60,453 nucleotides of DNA from contig JAFYWB010000069.1 of NCBI GenBank assembly GCA_017549025.1, positions 1 to 60,453 on the forward strand, in the 5' to 3' direction. Shown here piece after piece: positions 44,144 through 52,239 of this stretch. The DNA comes from Treponema sp. Lineage in GTDB: Bacteria > Spirochaetota > Spirochaetia > Treponematales > Treponemataceae. Within the stretch, counting starts at the first letter, position 1. The number at the start of each line of letters is the position of its first letter. The notes under the pieces are model-generated. The model was not told the DNA's origin. It did not search any database and saw only the letters and a program-made list of their open reading frames with translations. A program made the position numbers and the translations under genes.

Positions 44144-45250
44144 ATGAGTGGAAACAAGATTACTGTAGGTGTGCTGGGTGCCACCGGTATGGTTGGTCAG
44201 CGGTATATTTACCTGCTGAAGGATCACCCTTGGTTTGAGGTAACATTTGTAGCAGCCTCTCCTCGGTCTGCAGGAAAGAAATATAAGGATGCAGTGGCTT
44301 CTCGCTGGCTTATCGGAAGCGACATTCCTGCTGGCGTGGCCGACCTGATGGTGGAGGATGCCTCCAACGTGGAAGCTGCAAAGGGAAAGTGTGCCTTTGT
44401 ATTCAGTGCACTGGAAATGGACAAGGATGCCATCAAGGCCCTGGAAGCAGCCTATGCTCAGGCTGGAATCCCTGTAGTTTCCAATGCCAGTGCCAACCGC
44501 TGGACACCCGACGTGCCCATGTTGATTCCAGAAATCAACCCACACCACACTGACATTATCGCTGCCCAGAAAAAGCACCACGGCTGGGACAAGGGCTTTG
44601 TGGCCGTAAAGCCTAACTGCTCCCTCCAGTCCTACATGATGCCCATTTTTGCCCTGCAGCAAGCTGGCTATCCTGTAAAGCGGATGATTGTTACCACCCT
44701 GCAGGCCACTAGCGGTGCTGGCTACCCCGGAGTTCCCTCCTTTGACATGATTGACAACATCGTGCCCTACATTGGCGGCGAGGAAGAAAAGACAGAAAAG
44801 GAAGTTCTGAAAATCCTTGGAACCGTACAGGGAGATGAGATTGTAAACGCAGCAGGTCCCTTGGTGGCAGCCCATTGTAACCGTGTGCCTGTTATCGACG
44901 GACACACTGCCTGTGTAAGCCTTGAATTCGACCTACCTGCTGACAAAAAGCCTTCCTTGGAAGAAATCGAGAAGATCTGGACCAGCTTTACTGCCCTGCC
45001 CCAGAAGTTGCAGCTGCCCAGCGCCCCTGTTCAGCCCATTATCGTGCGGCACGAGGAAAATCGTCCCCAGCCCCGCCGTGACCGAGAAAACGACAAGGGT
45101 ATGGCCGTTACCATTGGCCGCCTGAGAAGCTGCCCTGTCTTTGACATCCGCTTTGTGGCCTTGAGTCACAACACCAAGCGAGGGGCTGCCTTGGGTGGTA
45201 TCTTGAACGCAGAGCTGTTGAAGGCCCAGGGCTTCTTTGACAACCTGTAA
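44144..45250 (+). CDS. asd: Aspartate-semialdehyde dehydrogenase, archaeal/fungal type
   Basis: The 368-residue NADP enzyme makes aspartate semialdehyde, the substrate of DapA. It has the GATGMVGQR nucleotide loop and the catalytic Cys159 in VKPNCSLQ. GHTACVSLEF and the RPQPRRDR segment place it in the archaeal/fungal-like branch rather than the classic proteobacterial one. AAGGAGA precedes the ATG. No aspartokinase gene is present in the window. Confidence 0.93.
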   Translation: MSGNKITVGVLGATGMVGQRYIYLLKDHPWFEVTFVAASPRSAGKKYKDAVASRWLIGSDIPAGVADLMVEDASNVEAAKGKCAFVFSALEMDKDAIKALEAAYAQAGIPVVSNASANRWTPDVPMLIPEINPHHTDIIAAQKKHHGWDKGFVAVKPNCSLQSYMMPIFALQQAGYPVKRMIVTTLQATSGAGYPGVPSFDMIDNIVPYIGGEEEKTEKEVLKILGTVQGDEIVNAAGPLVAAHCNRVPVIDGHTACVSLEFDLPADKKPSLEEIEKIWTSFTALPQKLQLPSAPVQPIIVRHEENRPQPRRDRENDKGMAVTIGRLRSCPVFDIRFVALSHNTKRGAALGGILNAELLKAQGFFDNL

Positions 45251-45260
45251 TGAGGAAAGC

Positions 45261-46529
45261 ATGAGCGAAAAGAACTTTCCCTTGAACAAGGAACAGCTGG
45301 AACAACTGACGCAAAGCTACGAAACACCTTTTTATCTCTATGATGAAAAGGCCATTCGTGAGAATATGCGTCGGTTTACCAAGGCCTTTAGCATTTTTCC
45401 TTCCTTTAAGGAATATTTTGCGGTAAAGGCCTGTCCCAATCCCTACATCATGAAGATTCTGAAAAACGAGGGCTGCGGGGCAGACTGCTCTAGCCTTCCA
45501 GAATTGATTTTGGCAGAAAATGCTGGCATGCAGGGAGAGGAGGTAATGTTTACCTCCAACGAAACTCCTGCCAAGGAATACATTTACGCTAACTTGAAGG
45601 GTAACATCATCAATCTGGACGACATTACCCACATCGACTTTTTGGATGCAACCTTGGGTGGACTGCCAGAGCTGATTAGCTTCCGCTACAACCCAGGCCC
45701 TTTGAAGGCAGGAAACGCCCTTATCGGCAAGCCAGAGGAAGCCAAATACGGTTTGACCAGAGAACAAATCTTTGAAGCCTACAAAATCTGCAAGGATCGA
45801 GGGGTAAAACGATTTGGACTTCACACCATGGTGGCTTCCAACGAGCTGAATCCCGACTACTTTGTGGAAACAGCTCAGCTACTGTTTACCCTGGCAGTGG
45901 AGCTTAAGGAAAAGGTTGGGGTGTCTGTGGAATTCGTCAATCTTGGTGGCGGAATCGGTATTCCCTACCGCCCAGAGCAGATGGCAGTGGACTACGACTA
46001 CGTGGCTAGGGGAATCAAGGCTGTGTACGACAAGACCATTGTTCCCGCTGGACTGGACCCACTGAAAATCTGCTGGGAATGTGGCCGCCCCATTACCGGC
46101 CCCTACGGTTGGCTCGTTACACGGGCATTGCACCAAAAGCACATCTACCGGGAATACATCGGCGTGGATGCCAGCATGGCAGACTTGATGCGTCCCGGCA
46201 TGTACGGTGCCTACCATGAGGTAACGGTTAGCGGTAAGGAAGCTGCAGCGAAAACTGAAACCTATGATGTGGTGGGTTCCCTGTGCGAAAACTGCGATAA
46301 GTTCGCCGTTCAGCGCCAATTGCCCAAGATTGACATTGGAGACCTGCTGATTATCCATGACGCAGGAGCTCACGGTAGAGCCATGGGCTTTAACTACAAC
46401 GCAAAGCTCCGTTGCGGGGAATTGCTGCTGCGGGAAGATGGTTCTGTGGTACAAATCCGCCGAAAGGAAACGGTGGATGACTACTTTGCCACCTTGGACT
46501 TTAAGGGCTTACAATCATTTTCAGTATAA
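45261..46529 (+). CDS. lysA: Diaminopimelate decarboxylase
   Basis: The 422-residue fold-III PLP enzyme has Lys56 in YFAVKACPNP, the glycine loop NLGGGIGIPY, and the LCENCD segment with the partner-subunit Cys near the active site. It removes CO2 from meso-diaminopimelate to give lysine. I start at 45261 because TGAGGAAAG lies just upstream; an in-frame start at 45237 would overlap asd. The middle pathway genes are not in this window. Confidence 0.92.
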   Translation: MSEKNFPLNKEQLEQLTQSYETPFYLYDEKAIRENMRRFTKAFSIFPSFKEYFAVKACPNPYIMKILKNEGCGADCSSLPELILAENAGMQGEEVMFTSNETPAKEYIYANLKGNIINLDDITHIDFLDATLGGLPELISFRYNPGPLKAGNALIGKPEEAKYGLTREQIFEAYKICKDRGVKRFGLHTMVASNELNPDYFVETAQLLFTLAVELKEKVGVSVEFVNLGGGIGIPYRPEQMAVDYDYVARGIKAVYDKTIVPAGLDPLKICWECGRPITGPYGWLVTRALHQKHIYREYIGVDASMADLMRPGMYGAYHEVTVSGKEAAAKTETYDVVGSLCENCDKFAVQRQLPKIDIGDLLIIHDAGAHGRAMGFNYNAKLRCGELLLREDGSVVQIRRKETVDDYFATLDFKGLQSFSV

Positions 46530-46535
46530 ATAGCA

Positions 46536-46568
46536 AAAAGGTACACTTCACATTGGAGTGTACCTTTT
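46536..46568. terminator. Bidirectional terminator between lysA and nudC
   Basis: A 12-bp stem (46536-46547 with 46557-46568) has A-rich and T-rich outer arms, suited to both convergent genes. Confidence 0.88.
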
Positions 46569-46610
46569 ATTTAATAACGTTTAATTTCAACAGTGCAAGG
46601 CATTGGTAGC

Positions 46611-47396
46611 TTACTTCATCACGCCGGTAATTAGGTCGTGGGCAACGGAGCCACGGAGGGGAATGGCAGGAAGATTATTTCTGTCAAACCAGTGCAGCTC
46701 GTGAATTTCGCTTGTTTCTGGCACCAGCTCCCCGCTTTCCCATTCAGCACGGAAGGCCAGCATCAACTGATCTGGGAAGGGCCAGCTTTTGCTACCCACA
46801 TAGCGGATATTCTTTACCCGTATGCCCGCCTCTTCTTGTACCTCTCGTGCTACACATTCCTCCAAGGTTTCTCCAGGCTCCATGTAGCCAGCCAAACAGG
46901 TGAAAATATCGGTGTTGCGGTGCTTGTGGCGGGCAAGAAGAATCTTTCCTTCTTTTTCCACCAGCACAATCATGGCAGGAGACAAGCTGGGATAGTACAC
47001 ATTGCCACAAGACAGGCAAACTCGTGCAGTTTCGTCGGTGGAGTCGTGGAGCTGGCTGCCACACTTGCCACAGAAGCGGGAACGCTTTCGCCAATTCAGC
47101 AGAGCCAAGGCACGGGCCACCAGCGGAGCCAGTTCATGCTTGGCAAAAAAGACCTCACGAATAAACACCCAGTGGCAGCCCGCAGGCTCCGTAGCTGTTT
47201 CTTCCAGCAGCATGGTGGCATAGCCCTGCTCTCCTTCCACAAACCAATCGGAAGCTAGCTGGTATTCAAGAAATTTATGATAAATCTCCACAGGTGGGGG
47301 AACGAGAATATCCTGTCTGACCGTCAATATTTGATTTGCCCTGAAAATAAACAGATACTGGGCATCATCAACATGGGTAGTTGTAATCATGGACAT
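46611..47396 (-). CDS. nudC: NAD(+) diphosphatase / NADH pyrophosphatase
   Basis: The 261-residue NudC has a zinc ribbon (FCGKCG and CLSCG), a Nudix box (GYMEPGETLEECVAREVQEEAG) and the SxSWPFPDQL motif, close to the family SQPWPFPxS. NudC cuts NADH and removes NAD caps from RNA in E. coli. The start at 47396 lies 6 nt after TATCAT without a Shine-Dalgarno. Confidence 0.93.
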   Translation of the reverse strand: MSMITTTHVDDAQYLFIFRANQILTVRQDILVPPPVEIYHKFLEYQLASDWFVEGEQGYATMLLEETATEPAGCHWVFIREVFFAKHELAPLVARALALLNWRKRSRFCGKCGSQLHDSTDETARVCLSCGNVYYPSLSPAMIVLVEKEGKILLARHKHRNTDIFTCLAGYMEPGETLEECVAREVQEEAGIRVKNIRYVGSKSWPFPDQLMLAFRAEWESGELVPETSEIHELHWFDRNNLPAIPLRGSVAHDLITGVMK

Positions 47397-47402
47397 ATCT
47401 CT

Positions 47403-47431
47403 ATGATACCATGGGTTTCTACCTCACGCAA
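47403..47431 (-). promoter_or_regulatory. nudC promoter, leaderless type
   Basis: -35 TTGCGT (47426-47431), 17 nt spacer, -10 TATCAT (47403-47408), 6 nt to the ATG at 47396. Confidence 0.55.
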
Positions 47432-47455
47432 ATTTTTTTTTCGGGCATCGAGGGA

Positions 47456-47506
47456 AATGCCAACACCGCCACTCCCGCAAGTTTTCAGGAGCCGGTTCTC
47501 TGATTA
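47456..47506 (-). pseudogene. Rhs core scar
   Basis: Read on the minus strand this encodes ENRLLKTCGSGGVGIS, a diverged copy of the Rhs core repeat ENRLVKTCGNTGVGVE present in the cassettes to the right. It is only about 17 codons and marks the left boundary of the Rhs island. Confidence 0.75.
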
Positions 47507-47575
47507 GCTCATTAGGAAGAAATCAGGTGAGAAAGGCTCGTTCAAATGGATATAACAGAAAAGTAATAATAATCA

Positions 47576-47604
47576 TTGAAATCATAATGTATAGATGATA
47601 TAAT
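47576..47604 (+). promoter_or_regulatory. Promoter of the mobile mystery A/B operon
   Basis: -35 TTGAAA (47576-47581), 17 nt spacer, -10 TATAAT (47599-47604). A second TATAAT-like box follows about 15 nt later. Confidence 0.65.
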
Positions 47605-47636
47605 AAAATTAAAATATAATACAAAGGTTGTATTAA

Positions 47637-48077
47637 GTGAATACACGAATTATGCAAATAAGGGCACTGGATAAAAAAACCTCCTCACTTACAGCTGCAA
47701 AAAACATCGTGCCCAATGGCTCCTCCTGGATAAATACAGTTCGCGAGGCAATCGGCATGACAGCACTTCAACTTGCGGCCCGGTTAGGTGTAACCCAACC
47801 GAGAATTACTAAAATGGAGTCGAACGAAGAAAACCTAAAGCTTTCCACAATGAAAAAGGTAGCAGAAGCCTTAGATTGTGAGTTTATATATTATTTTAAG
47901 CCAAAGTCTACCTTCCAAGATATCGTCGAGAATCAGGCCAAAAGGAAAGCCGAGGAAATCCTCCTTGCTGTAAACATAAATATGGCATTGGAAAATCAAG
48001 GTATCACCATCCAGGAGGCTATACAGGATATGACTTATGATTTTATAAACAACAATACAAAGAGAATTTGGGATTAG
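47637..48077 (+). CDS. Mobile mystery protein A, XRE-type HTH (putative antitoxin)
   Basis: The 146-residue protein matches the 'mobile mystery protein A' type. An N-terminal RIMQIRALDKK stretch precedes an XRE helix-turn-helix (about 33-85: SWINTVREAIGMTALQLAARLGVTQPRITKME), and a helical C-terminal region follows. It always pairs with protein B and is thought to act as antitoxin or repressor. The GTG at 47637 has AAGG upstream; an ATG at 47652 is an alternative. It ends 3 nt before the Fic gene. Confidence 0.82.
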   Translation: MNTRIMQIRALDKKTSSLTAAKNIVPNGSSWINTVREAIGMTALQLAARLGVTQPRITKMESNEENLKLSTMKKVAEALDCEFIYYFKPKSTFQDIVENQAKRKAEEILLAVNINMALENQGITIQEAIQDMTYDFINNNTKRIWD

Positions 48078-48080
48078 ACT

Positions 48081-48671
48081 ATGGATATTTTTGAAACAGA
48101 CGACAATGCAACCCCTCTCACATCTGAAGAAAAAAATGGCCTGAAACTAAAATGGATTACACTCCGATCCGAGCTTAACGAGGCGGAGGCTCGGAATGTT
48201 GCACAGGCACAGATTTGGCTTTTATCAAACAAGAGCAAGGATATTTTTTCTGATACTTTCTTGCGTGATTTACATAAAAAGATGTTTGGTGATGTGTGGA
48301 AATGGGCCGGAATTTACAGAATTTCAGAACGTAATATTGGTGTTGCACCTTACCAGATTCCCACAAGACTGAATCAACTGTTCGATGACGCAAAATATTG
48401 GATAGAACACGGCACATATCCGAATAGAGAAATTGCGGTGAGGATTCATCATAAGTTGGTCCAAATTCATCCATTCCCTAATGGTAATGGTCGTGTTTCC
48501 CGACTCATGGCTGACTTAGTACTGGAAAAGCTTGAGGGAACAAAACTCTACTGGGGAAATGCAAACCTTGCCAATGTTTCAGAAGTTCGTGATACATATA
48601 TTGCGGCTTTACGAAAAGCCGATGCAGGCGATTACACCGATTTGTTAAGATTTACGGAAGGAAAGACTTAA
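48081..48671 (+). CDS. Mobile mystery protein B, Fic-domain protein (putative toxin)
   Basis: The 196-residue Fic protein carries the active-site loop HPFPNGNGRVSR (His130 to Arg141). The usual Asp/Glu before GNGR is Asn, which may alter metal binding. Fic proteins transfer AMP or other nucleotides to target side chains. No clear (S/T)xxxE(G/N) inhibitory helix is seen in either protein, so control by protein A may be transcriptional. The pair sits between two Rhs scars and is transcribed against the Rhs genes. Confidence 0.83.
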   Translation: MDIFETDDNATPLTSEEKNGLKLKWITLRSELNEAEARNVAQAQIWLLSNKSKDIFSDTFLRDLHKKMFGDVWKWAGIYRISERNIGVAPYQIPTRLNQLFDDAKYWIEHGTYPNREIAVRIHHKLVQIHPFPNGNGRVSRLMADLVLEKLEGTKLYWGNANLANVSEVRDTYIAALRKADAGDYTDLLRFTEGKT

Positions 48672-48699
48672 CTCGACTAGCCTACAATTCGTGATATAT

Positions 48700-48860
48700 T
48701 GGAGTTATGAGCAACTACCAGCGTCCTTCTCCCAAGGACATCATAGCCATACCGTGTACTGGCTATCGTCCGCGGCTCGTCATCGATGACACGTGAGCAA
48801 ACCATGCAGCTCTGCGGGTTGTACTCATAAACAGCGTTTGTAAAAGGAACTAGTTTGTGA
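48700..48860 (-). pseudogene. Frameshifted Rhs core remnant
   Basis: On the minus strand this encodes SQTSSF, then after a one-base insertion TNAVYEYNPQ, VIDDEPRTIASTRYGYDVLGRRTLV, matching the intact cores at 52236-54023 and 57437-58825. Frame and several residues are broken, and both ends are truncated. Confidence 0.85.
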
Positions 48861-48867
48861 CAATGAT

Positions 48868-49296
48868 TTACTCTTCCTTCTCATCATAAAATATAAAATG
48901 ACACAAAATGACATAATGGTAAAGAATCACCAGATTTACTATTGAAGCCCCGATAAGAAAACCTGTGAAAGGTAGAATATTATTCAGCAGCACTTTACCC
49001 GCTATCAAATCAATAATAATGGAAACACCCAGTATACAGAACAGAAGCAGAAATTTCTTTTTCTGCTTTGAAAAACTTTGACTTATGGTTAGTGTTCTGC
49101 GTGCATGTTTTTTCTTAAAGAAACATTTGATGACAAGAACAGAACAAATCATGAAAAAGAGAAGTAGAAAGTAATTAATGTAATCCAAAACAAGTTTTAC
49201 GGTAGTATCAGTTATTCCATAAAACAAACTGATATAGAAAAGATAATAATAGGCTAACAATCCAATTGAAATGGTTGATGCGATTTTTAGTTTCAT
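48868..49296 (-). CDS. Four-helix membrane protein, candidate immunity protein
   Basis: The 142-residue protein has four hydrophobic segments and a basic cytosolic loop (KKKHARR), with an acidic C-terminus (DEKEE). No family is recognised. Its place after a toxin-tip fragment and another small membrane protein suggests an orphan immunity protein, but this rests on context only. The composition is very A/T-rich, unlike the Rhs core DNA. Confidence 0.55.
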   Translation of the reverse strand: MKLKIASTISIGLLAYYYLFYISLFYGITDTTVKLVLDYINYFLLLFFMICSVLVIKCFFKKKHARRTLTISQSFSKQKKKFLLLFCILGVSIIIDLIAGKVLLNNILPFTGFLIGASIVNLVILYHYVILCHFIFYDEKEE

Positions 49297-49311
49297 TTTT
49301 CACCCCCTTTG

Positions 49312-49632
49312 TTACTTCCCGTTTTTTCTTGCTCGAATAAATATTATCAACATATATATAAATATTATTAACATTTCAAAAAATGTAATATTAAAAACAG
49401 ATTGCCCATAAACAAAACAAATACAAACAAATGCTAATAGTAATATCGAGAGTAGTACCATAGCCAGTACCATATTATATTTCCAAAACAGAATTATACA
49501 GAAGCAAAAAAATATTGCAATTAATCTTCTTATTCCTGTATACTGAAATCCAATAGTAACTATTTCATTGATTTCCCAAATGACTAACAAAAAAACTGTC
49601 AAGATAATAAGATAAAATATTCCCTTACTCAT
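49312..49632 (-). CDS. Small membrane protein, candidate immunity protein
   Basis: The 106-residue protein has three to four hydrophobic segments and a short basic C-terminus (RARKNGK). Its start overlaps the stop of the upstream tip fragment by 4 nt (ATGA), the tight coupling expected of a toxin-immunity pair. Function inferred from position. Confidence 0.55.
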   Translation of the reverse strand: MSKGIFYLIILTVFLLVIWEINEIVTIGFQYTGIRRLIAIFFCFCIILFWKYNMVLAMVLLSILLLAFVCICFVYGQSVFNITFFEMLIIFIYMLIIFIRARKNGK

Positions 49633-49931
49633 TTTCCCTTCTTCTCCTTTCGTTGCTCAGCGTTTGTATTTGTATTTGTAAAAACCCATACCCCAGAATT
49701 TTGTTCTTGGCTTGTTTGGGGAAATTCCGGATGTTGCTGGCGATTTTCATATGCTAAAGCCGCTAACCCAGCAACCGCTGCAATCTTTCCTCCGGGGCCA
49801 TTATCTGGGGGAATATATCCCGGCTCACCCAATTTACTGGGGTCTGGAACATTTTCAGGACCAGCATTTGCTTTCTTGCCTAGCGGACCAGGACTTTGAT
49901 TACCAGGAGGAATTGGATTTCCCTCCTCCAC
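49629..49931 (-). CDS. Orphan Rhs C-terminal tip fragment
   Basis: This 100-codon frame starts at GTG, but the frame is open further upstream (to about 50008), encoding GAVSAAISNFVDNVIEKRPVR. No ATG exists. The protein is Pro/Gly-rich (NPIPPGNQSPGPLG, EPGYIPPDNGPGGK) with a short hydrophobic Ala stretch and a polar tail ending in KEKKGK. The Pro/Gly-rich linker and coupling to a small membrane protein suggest the tail of a polymorphic toxin cut away from its Rhs core. It is probably silent unless recombined. Confidence 0.5.
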   Translation of the reverse strand: MEEGNPIPPGNQSPGPLGKKANAGPENVPDPSKLGEPGYIPPDNGPGGKIAAVAGLAALAYENRQQHPEFPQTSQEQNSGVWVFTNTNTNAEQRKEKKGK

Positions 49932-50013
49932 TCGTACTGGTCGTTTCTCGATAACATTATCAACAAAATTGCTTATTGCCGCACTTACAGCCCCGTCGCT
50001 CCCATAGCCTCAA

Positions 50014-50415
50014 TTATATTTCAGTTGTTACAGCTTTGCATAAAATACATCCATGTGCCCCAAAACTTGTAGATAATACCACTAATGATAACTCCCCCTT
50101 TTCTATCCTTGAGATTTTCTCTTGAATCCAAGGCTCTCCTTGTTGATAGGATTCAATATTCAGCAAAAAAAATAAGTCATTCTTGTCTCGTAAATCTAGT
50201 GACTCCGCAGTAATTATTTCAATATCAAGTATGATGTTTCCCAAAGAAAAATCACAAAATCTGCATTCAATCACATCAAAAAAGTAGAGAAAACGCTTAT
50301 TAACAAAACCATCTTCGCATACAATCAATTTCAAGATTTGCTCGCCACAAATTTCAATACCTATCAAAAGATTATCATGGAAAGAGTCAGTTGAAAGAAA
50401 TTTATCAAGACACAT
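50014..50415 (-). CDS. Candidate orphan immunity protein
   Basis: The 133-residue soluble acidic protein has alternating beta strands (LLIGIEICGEQILKLIV, IILDIEII). Its ATG shares one base with the stop of a 22-codon toxin-tip remnant just upstream (50415-50484). No family is recognised. The displaced cassette position suggests an immunity gene whose toxin is mostly lost. Confidence 0.5.
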   Translation of the reverse strand: MCLDKFLSTDSFHDNLLIGIEICGEQILKLIVCEDGFVNKRFLYFFDVIECRFCDFSLGNIILDIEIITAESLDLRDKNDLFFLLNIESYQQGEPWIQEKISRIEKGELSLVVLSTSFGAHGCILCKAVTTEI

Positions 50416-50484
50416 TACGGCAAAGGTTCTCCTTTTTGTCGATTTATTTGACTTGGCTCATCTCCATACTTATACCGTAAGAAA
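50415..50484 (-). pseudogene. Toxin-tip remnant (about 22 codons)
   Basis: The minus-strand frame reads SFLRYKYGDEPSQINRQKGEPLP and stops in a TAATG junction with the 133-residue gene. It is too short to be a gene, but looks like the last codons of a lost toxin kept with its immunity partner. Confidence 0.4.
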
Positions 50485-50754
50485 CTAAAAGAAGCGGAGG
50501 GCAACCACAGACACTCCCATAATTATGAAAAATACTAGAAATTTTTTCCAGTATTTTGCAGGAACTAAACCATATACCTCATAAGGAAATCCTTCTCGTA
50601 TATCGTAATCCTTCACAGTTCTGTTTCTCCAATATTGATACTTATTGAGTGTATTATCATATTGTTCACGTCCAACTTTGAGTCCCTGTAATATTGTAAT
50701 GAAACATGCTATCAGACCGAAAATAAAAATAATAATACAACATATTTCAATCAT
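50485..50754 (-). CDS. Immunity candidate of the 50747-51793 cassette
   Basis: The 89-residue protein starts MIEICCIIIFIFG. It has one N-terminal and one C-terminal membrane segment with a charged middle (REQYDNTLNKYQYWRNRTVKDYD). The start at 50754 overlaps the toxin stop by 8 nt, supporting a toxin-immunity pair. The longer frame to 50799 would run far into the toxin gene. Immunity to a membrane-acting tip is inferred. Confidence 0.6.
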   Translation of the reverse strand: MIEICCIIIFIFGLIACFITILQGLKVGREQYDNTLNKYQYWRNRTVKDYDIREGFPYEVYGLVPAKYWKKFLVFFIIMGVSVVALRFF

Positions 50755-51793
50755 ACTTCCCTGCCTTACCCATAATTCTATCAGTAAGACTCTTGCCAAA
50801 ATCTTTCACTTTGTTGATAAATCCCCCTACGCCAATCTTTACTGTATGAACTTTTGTTTCAGTATAATAGGTGTGTACATCATTTGATGTTAATCCTCCT
50901 CCTAAGCCTATGCTTGCCGTTGTTACAGGTTTTCCTCCTTCTAACGATTCAGTCAAATTGTATGAAACAGATGCAGGAGTTATAGTCACTCCTATTCCAG
51001 TTGTAATTCCCTTACCTCCAGCTTCAGCAGCAGTTCTGTTTTCCGATGTGGAAAAATCTATAGAGACTGCCCCCGAAACTCCTATGTGACTTCCCATTCC
51101 ATAAGTCTCATATCTTCCAATTTCAAATATTTTTTCTTCAGAATCCCATGCAACTATGAGTCCACCACCTATTGTTCCACCCGTCCCAGCACCACCTGCT
51201 GCCGAGACACCTGCTTGAAAAGTGAACAACCCCCACAAGTCAACATAATTAACCGGATCGTTGTTCACGTATGCAAACCAATTGGCTCCATCCCGGATTG
51301 GATCCACCGTGGTGAACCGCACGGTCTGGGGGCTGTAATCACGGTAGCCGTAGTTGTACAAACCGGTAATGCTATCGTAGGGCTTGCCAAGGTAGCCGTA
51401 GTCAGTGCCAGTTGTATAGTTGCCAGTTATCGGTGAGCCGAATATGTCGTAGTCGTAATAGCTTTCTTGTATGCCGTGACTATCAGTTACGGAGCGGGTA
51501 CTGCCTAGAATGTCTGTCCCAAGGTATCCACGTGTGCCGCTAGAGCGATTTATGGCAACAGGTGAGCCATTAGCATAGAGCATGGTACGCTCGCCAGTAT
51601 ATCTGCTGGAAACGGTTTGGTAGGCATCATCTTCCATATATTGGTATTTTCCACTGGCGGCAGAAGTTCTATCGTCAAGGTAACGGTATCTCTCACCAGT
51701 GGTATGCCCTGCTGGCAAGTGTTGTATCCCAATATTGTACGTGTCCGTAAATCCACCATTAGCATATACTGGCGATTCCTTCACCACATCCAT
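50747..51793 (-). CDS. Orphan Rhs core fragment with Gly-rich C-terminal tip
   Basis: Residues 1-190 are Rhs core, starting abruptly at DVVKESPVYA and ending at YVNNDPVNYVDLWGL. The tip (about 190-348) is Gly/Ala-rich with alternating beta pattern (AGVSAAGGAGTGGTIGGGL, GIGVTITPASVSYNL, TASIGLGGGLTSND) and ends in a basic helical tail. There is no signal, no true start and no upstream core, so it is a displaced cassette. The 5' end fuses into the preceding immunity gene. The tip resembles that of 52236-54023 in composition, suggesting a membrane-acting toxin (inference). Confidence 0.75.
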   Translation of the reverse strand: MDVVKESPVYANGGFTDTYNIGIQHLPAGHTTGERYRYLDDRTSAASGKYQYMEDDAYQTVSSRYTGERTMLYANGSPVAINRSSGTRGYLGTDILGSTRSVTDSHGIQESYYDYDIFGSPITGNYTTGTDYGYLGKPYDSITGLYNYGYRDYSPQTVRFTTVDPIRDGANWFAYVNNDPVNYVDLWGLFTFQAGVSAAGGAGTGGTIGGGLIVAWDSEEKIFEIGRYETYGMGSHIGVSGAVSIDFSTSENRTAAEAGGKGITTGIGVTITPASVSYNLTESLEGGKPVTTASIGLGGGLTSNDVHTYYTETKVHTVKIGVGGFINKVKDFGKSLTDRIMGKAGKYD

Positions 51794-52239
51794 TTTGCCT
51801 TCTCCATCATTGCAATGAAGTCCTCTATCCGTACCTCGGATTTTTTACACTTGCCAATGATTATGCAAACAGAATTGAAATTCTCTTCTGTTGCACTTAG
51901 CTGGTAATTGGTGTAATTGAACATAACATCAAAAGTACCCCAATGGACACTTCCAAAGTATTGAAATACGACCTCATCAAAGGTAAAAATCGAGTTTTTC
52001 AAGGCAGTCTTTATTTCAAAGCTGTTGGAATTAACTATGACTACATCAGCTATATGCAAAGTTCGAATGAATCCATATACAATTGACATCAGTGCTATCG
52101 CCAGAAAAGGAAGAAAAGACAAAAGAAGTCCTCTTTCTGTTTTCATAAAGACGAATGCAACAAGAGTCCCCGTAAATGAGGAATAGGCAACTAATGAACC
52201 TAGAGATTTCAGGGATGAAACTTTATTGAACTTTATCAC
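51781..52239 (-). CDS. Membrane immunity candidate of the 52236-54023 cassette
   Basis: The 152-residue protein has two N-terminal membrane segments (about 15-32 and 38-60). A soluble domain follows that looks PH-like (ADVVIVNSNSFEIKTALKNSIFTFDEVV, then a C-terminal helix). Its start overlaps the toxin stop in ATGA. The last codons and the stop are supplied by the next cassette's Rhs DNA (GATGTGGTGA read in another frame), so the natural C-terminus is probably lost. Confidence 0.65.
   Translation of the reverse strand: MIKFNKVSSLKSLGSLVAYSSFTGTLVAFVFMKTERGLLLSFLPFLAIALMSIVYGFIRTLHIADVVIVNSNSFEIKTALKNSIFTFDEVVFQYFGSVHWGTFDVMFNYTNYQLSATEENFNSVCIIIGKCKKSEVRIEDFIAMMEKAKWMW

Noticed and set aside
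43154-44905. A 583-codon open frame on the minus strand across dapA and asd
   Set aside because: It is antisense to two unmistakable enzymes and its product is rich in His, Gly and Cys without domain features; it is a codon-bias shadow.
45108-45824. A 238-codon minus-strand frame across the asd/lysA junction
   Set aside because: Antisense to LysA with its PLP site intact on the plus strand; no ribosome site and no family resemblance.
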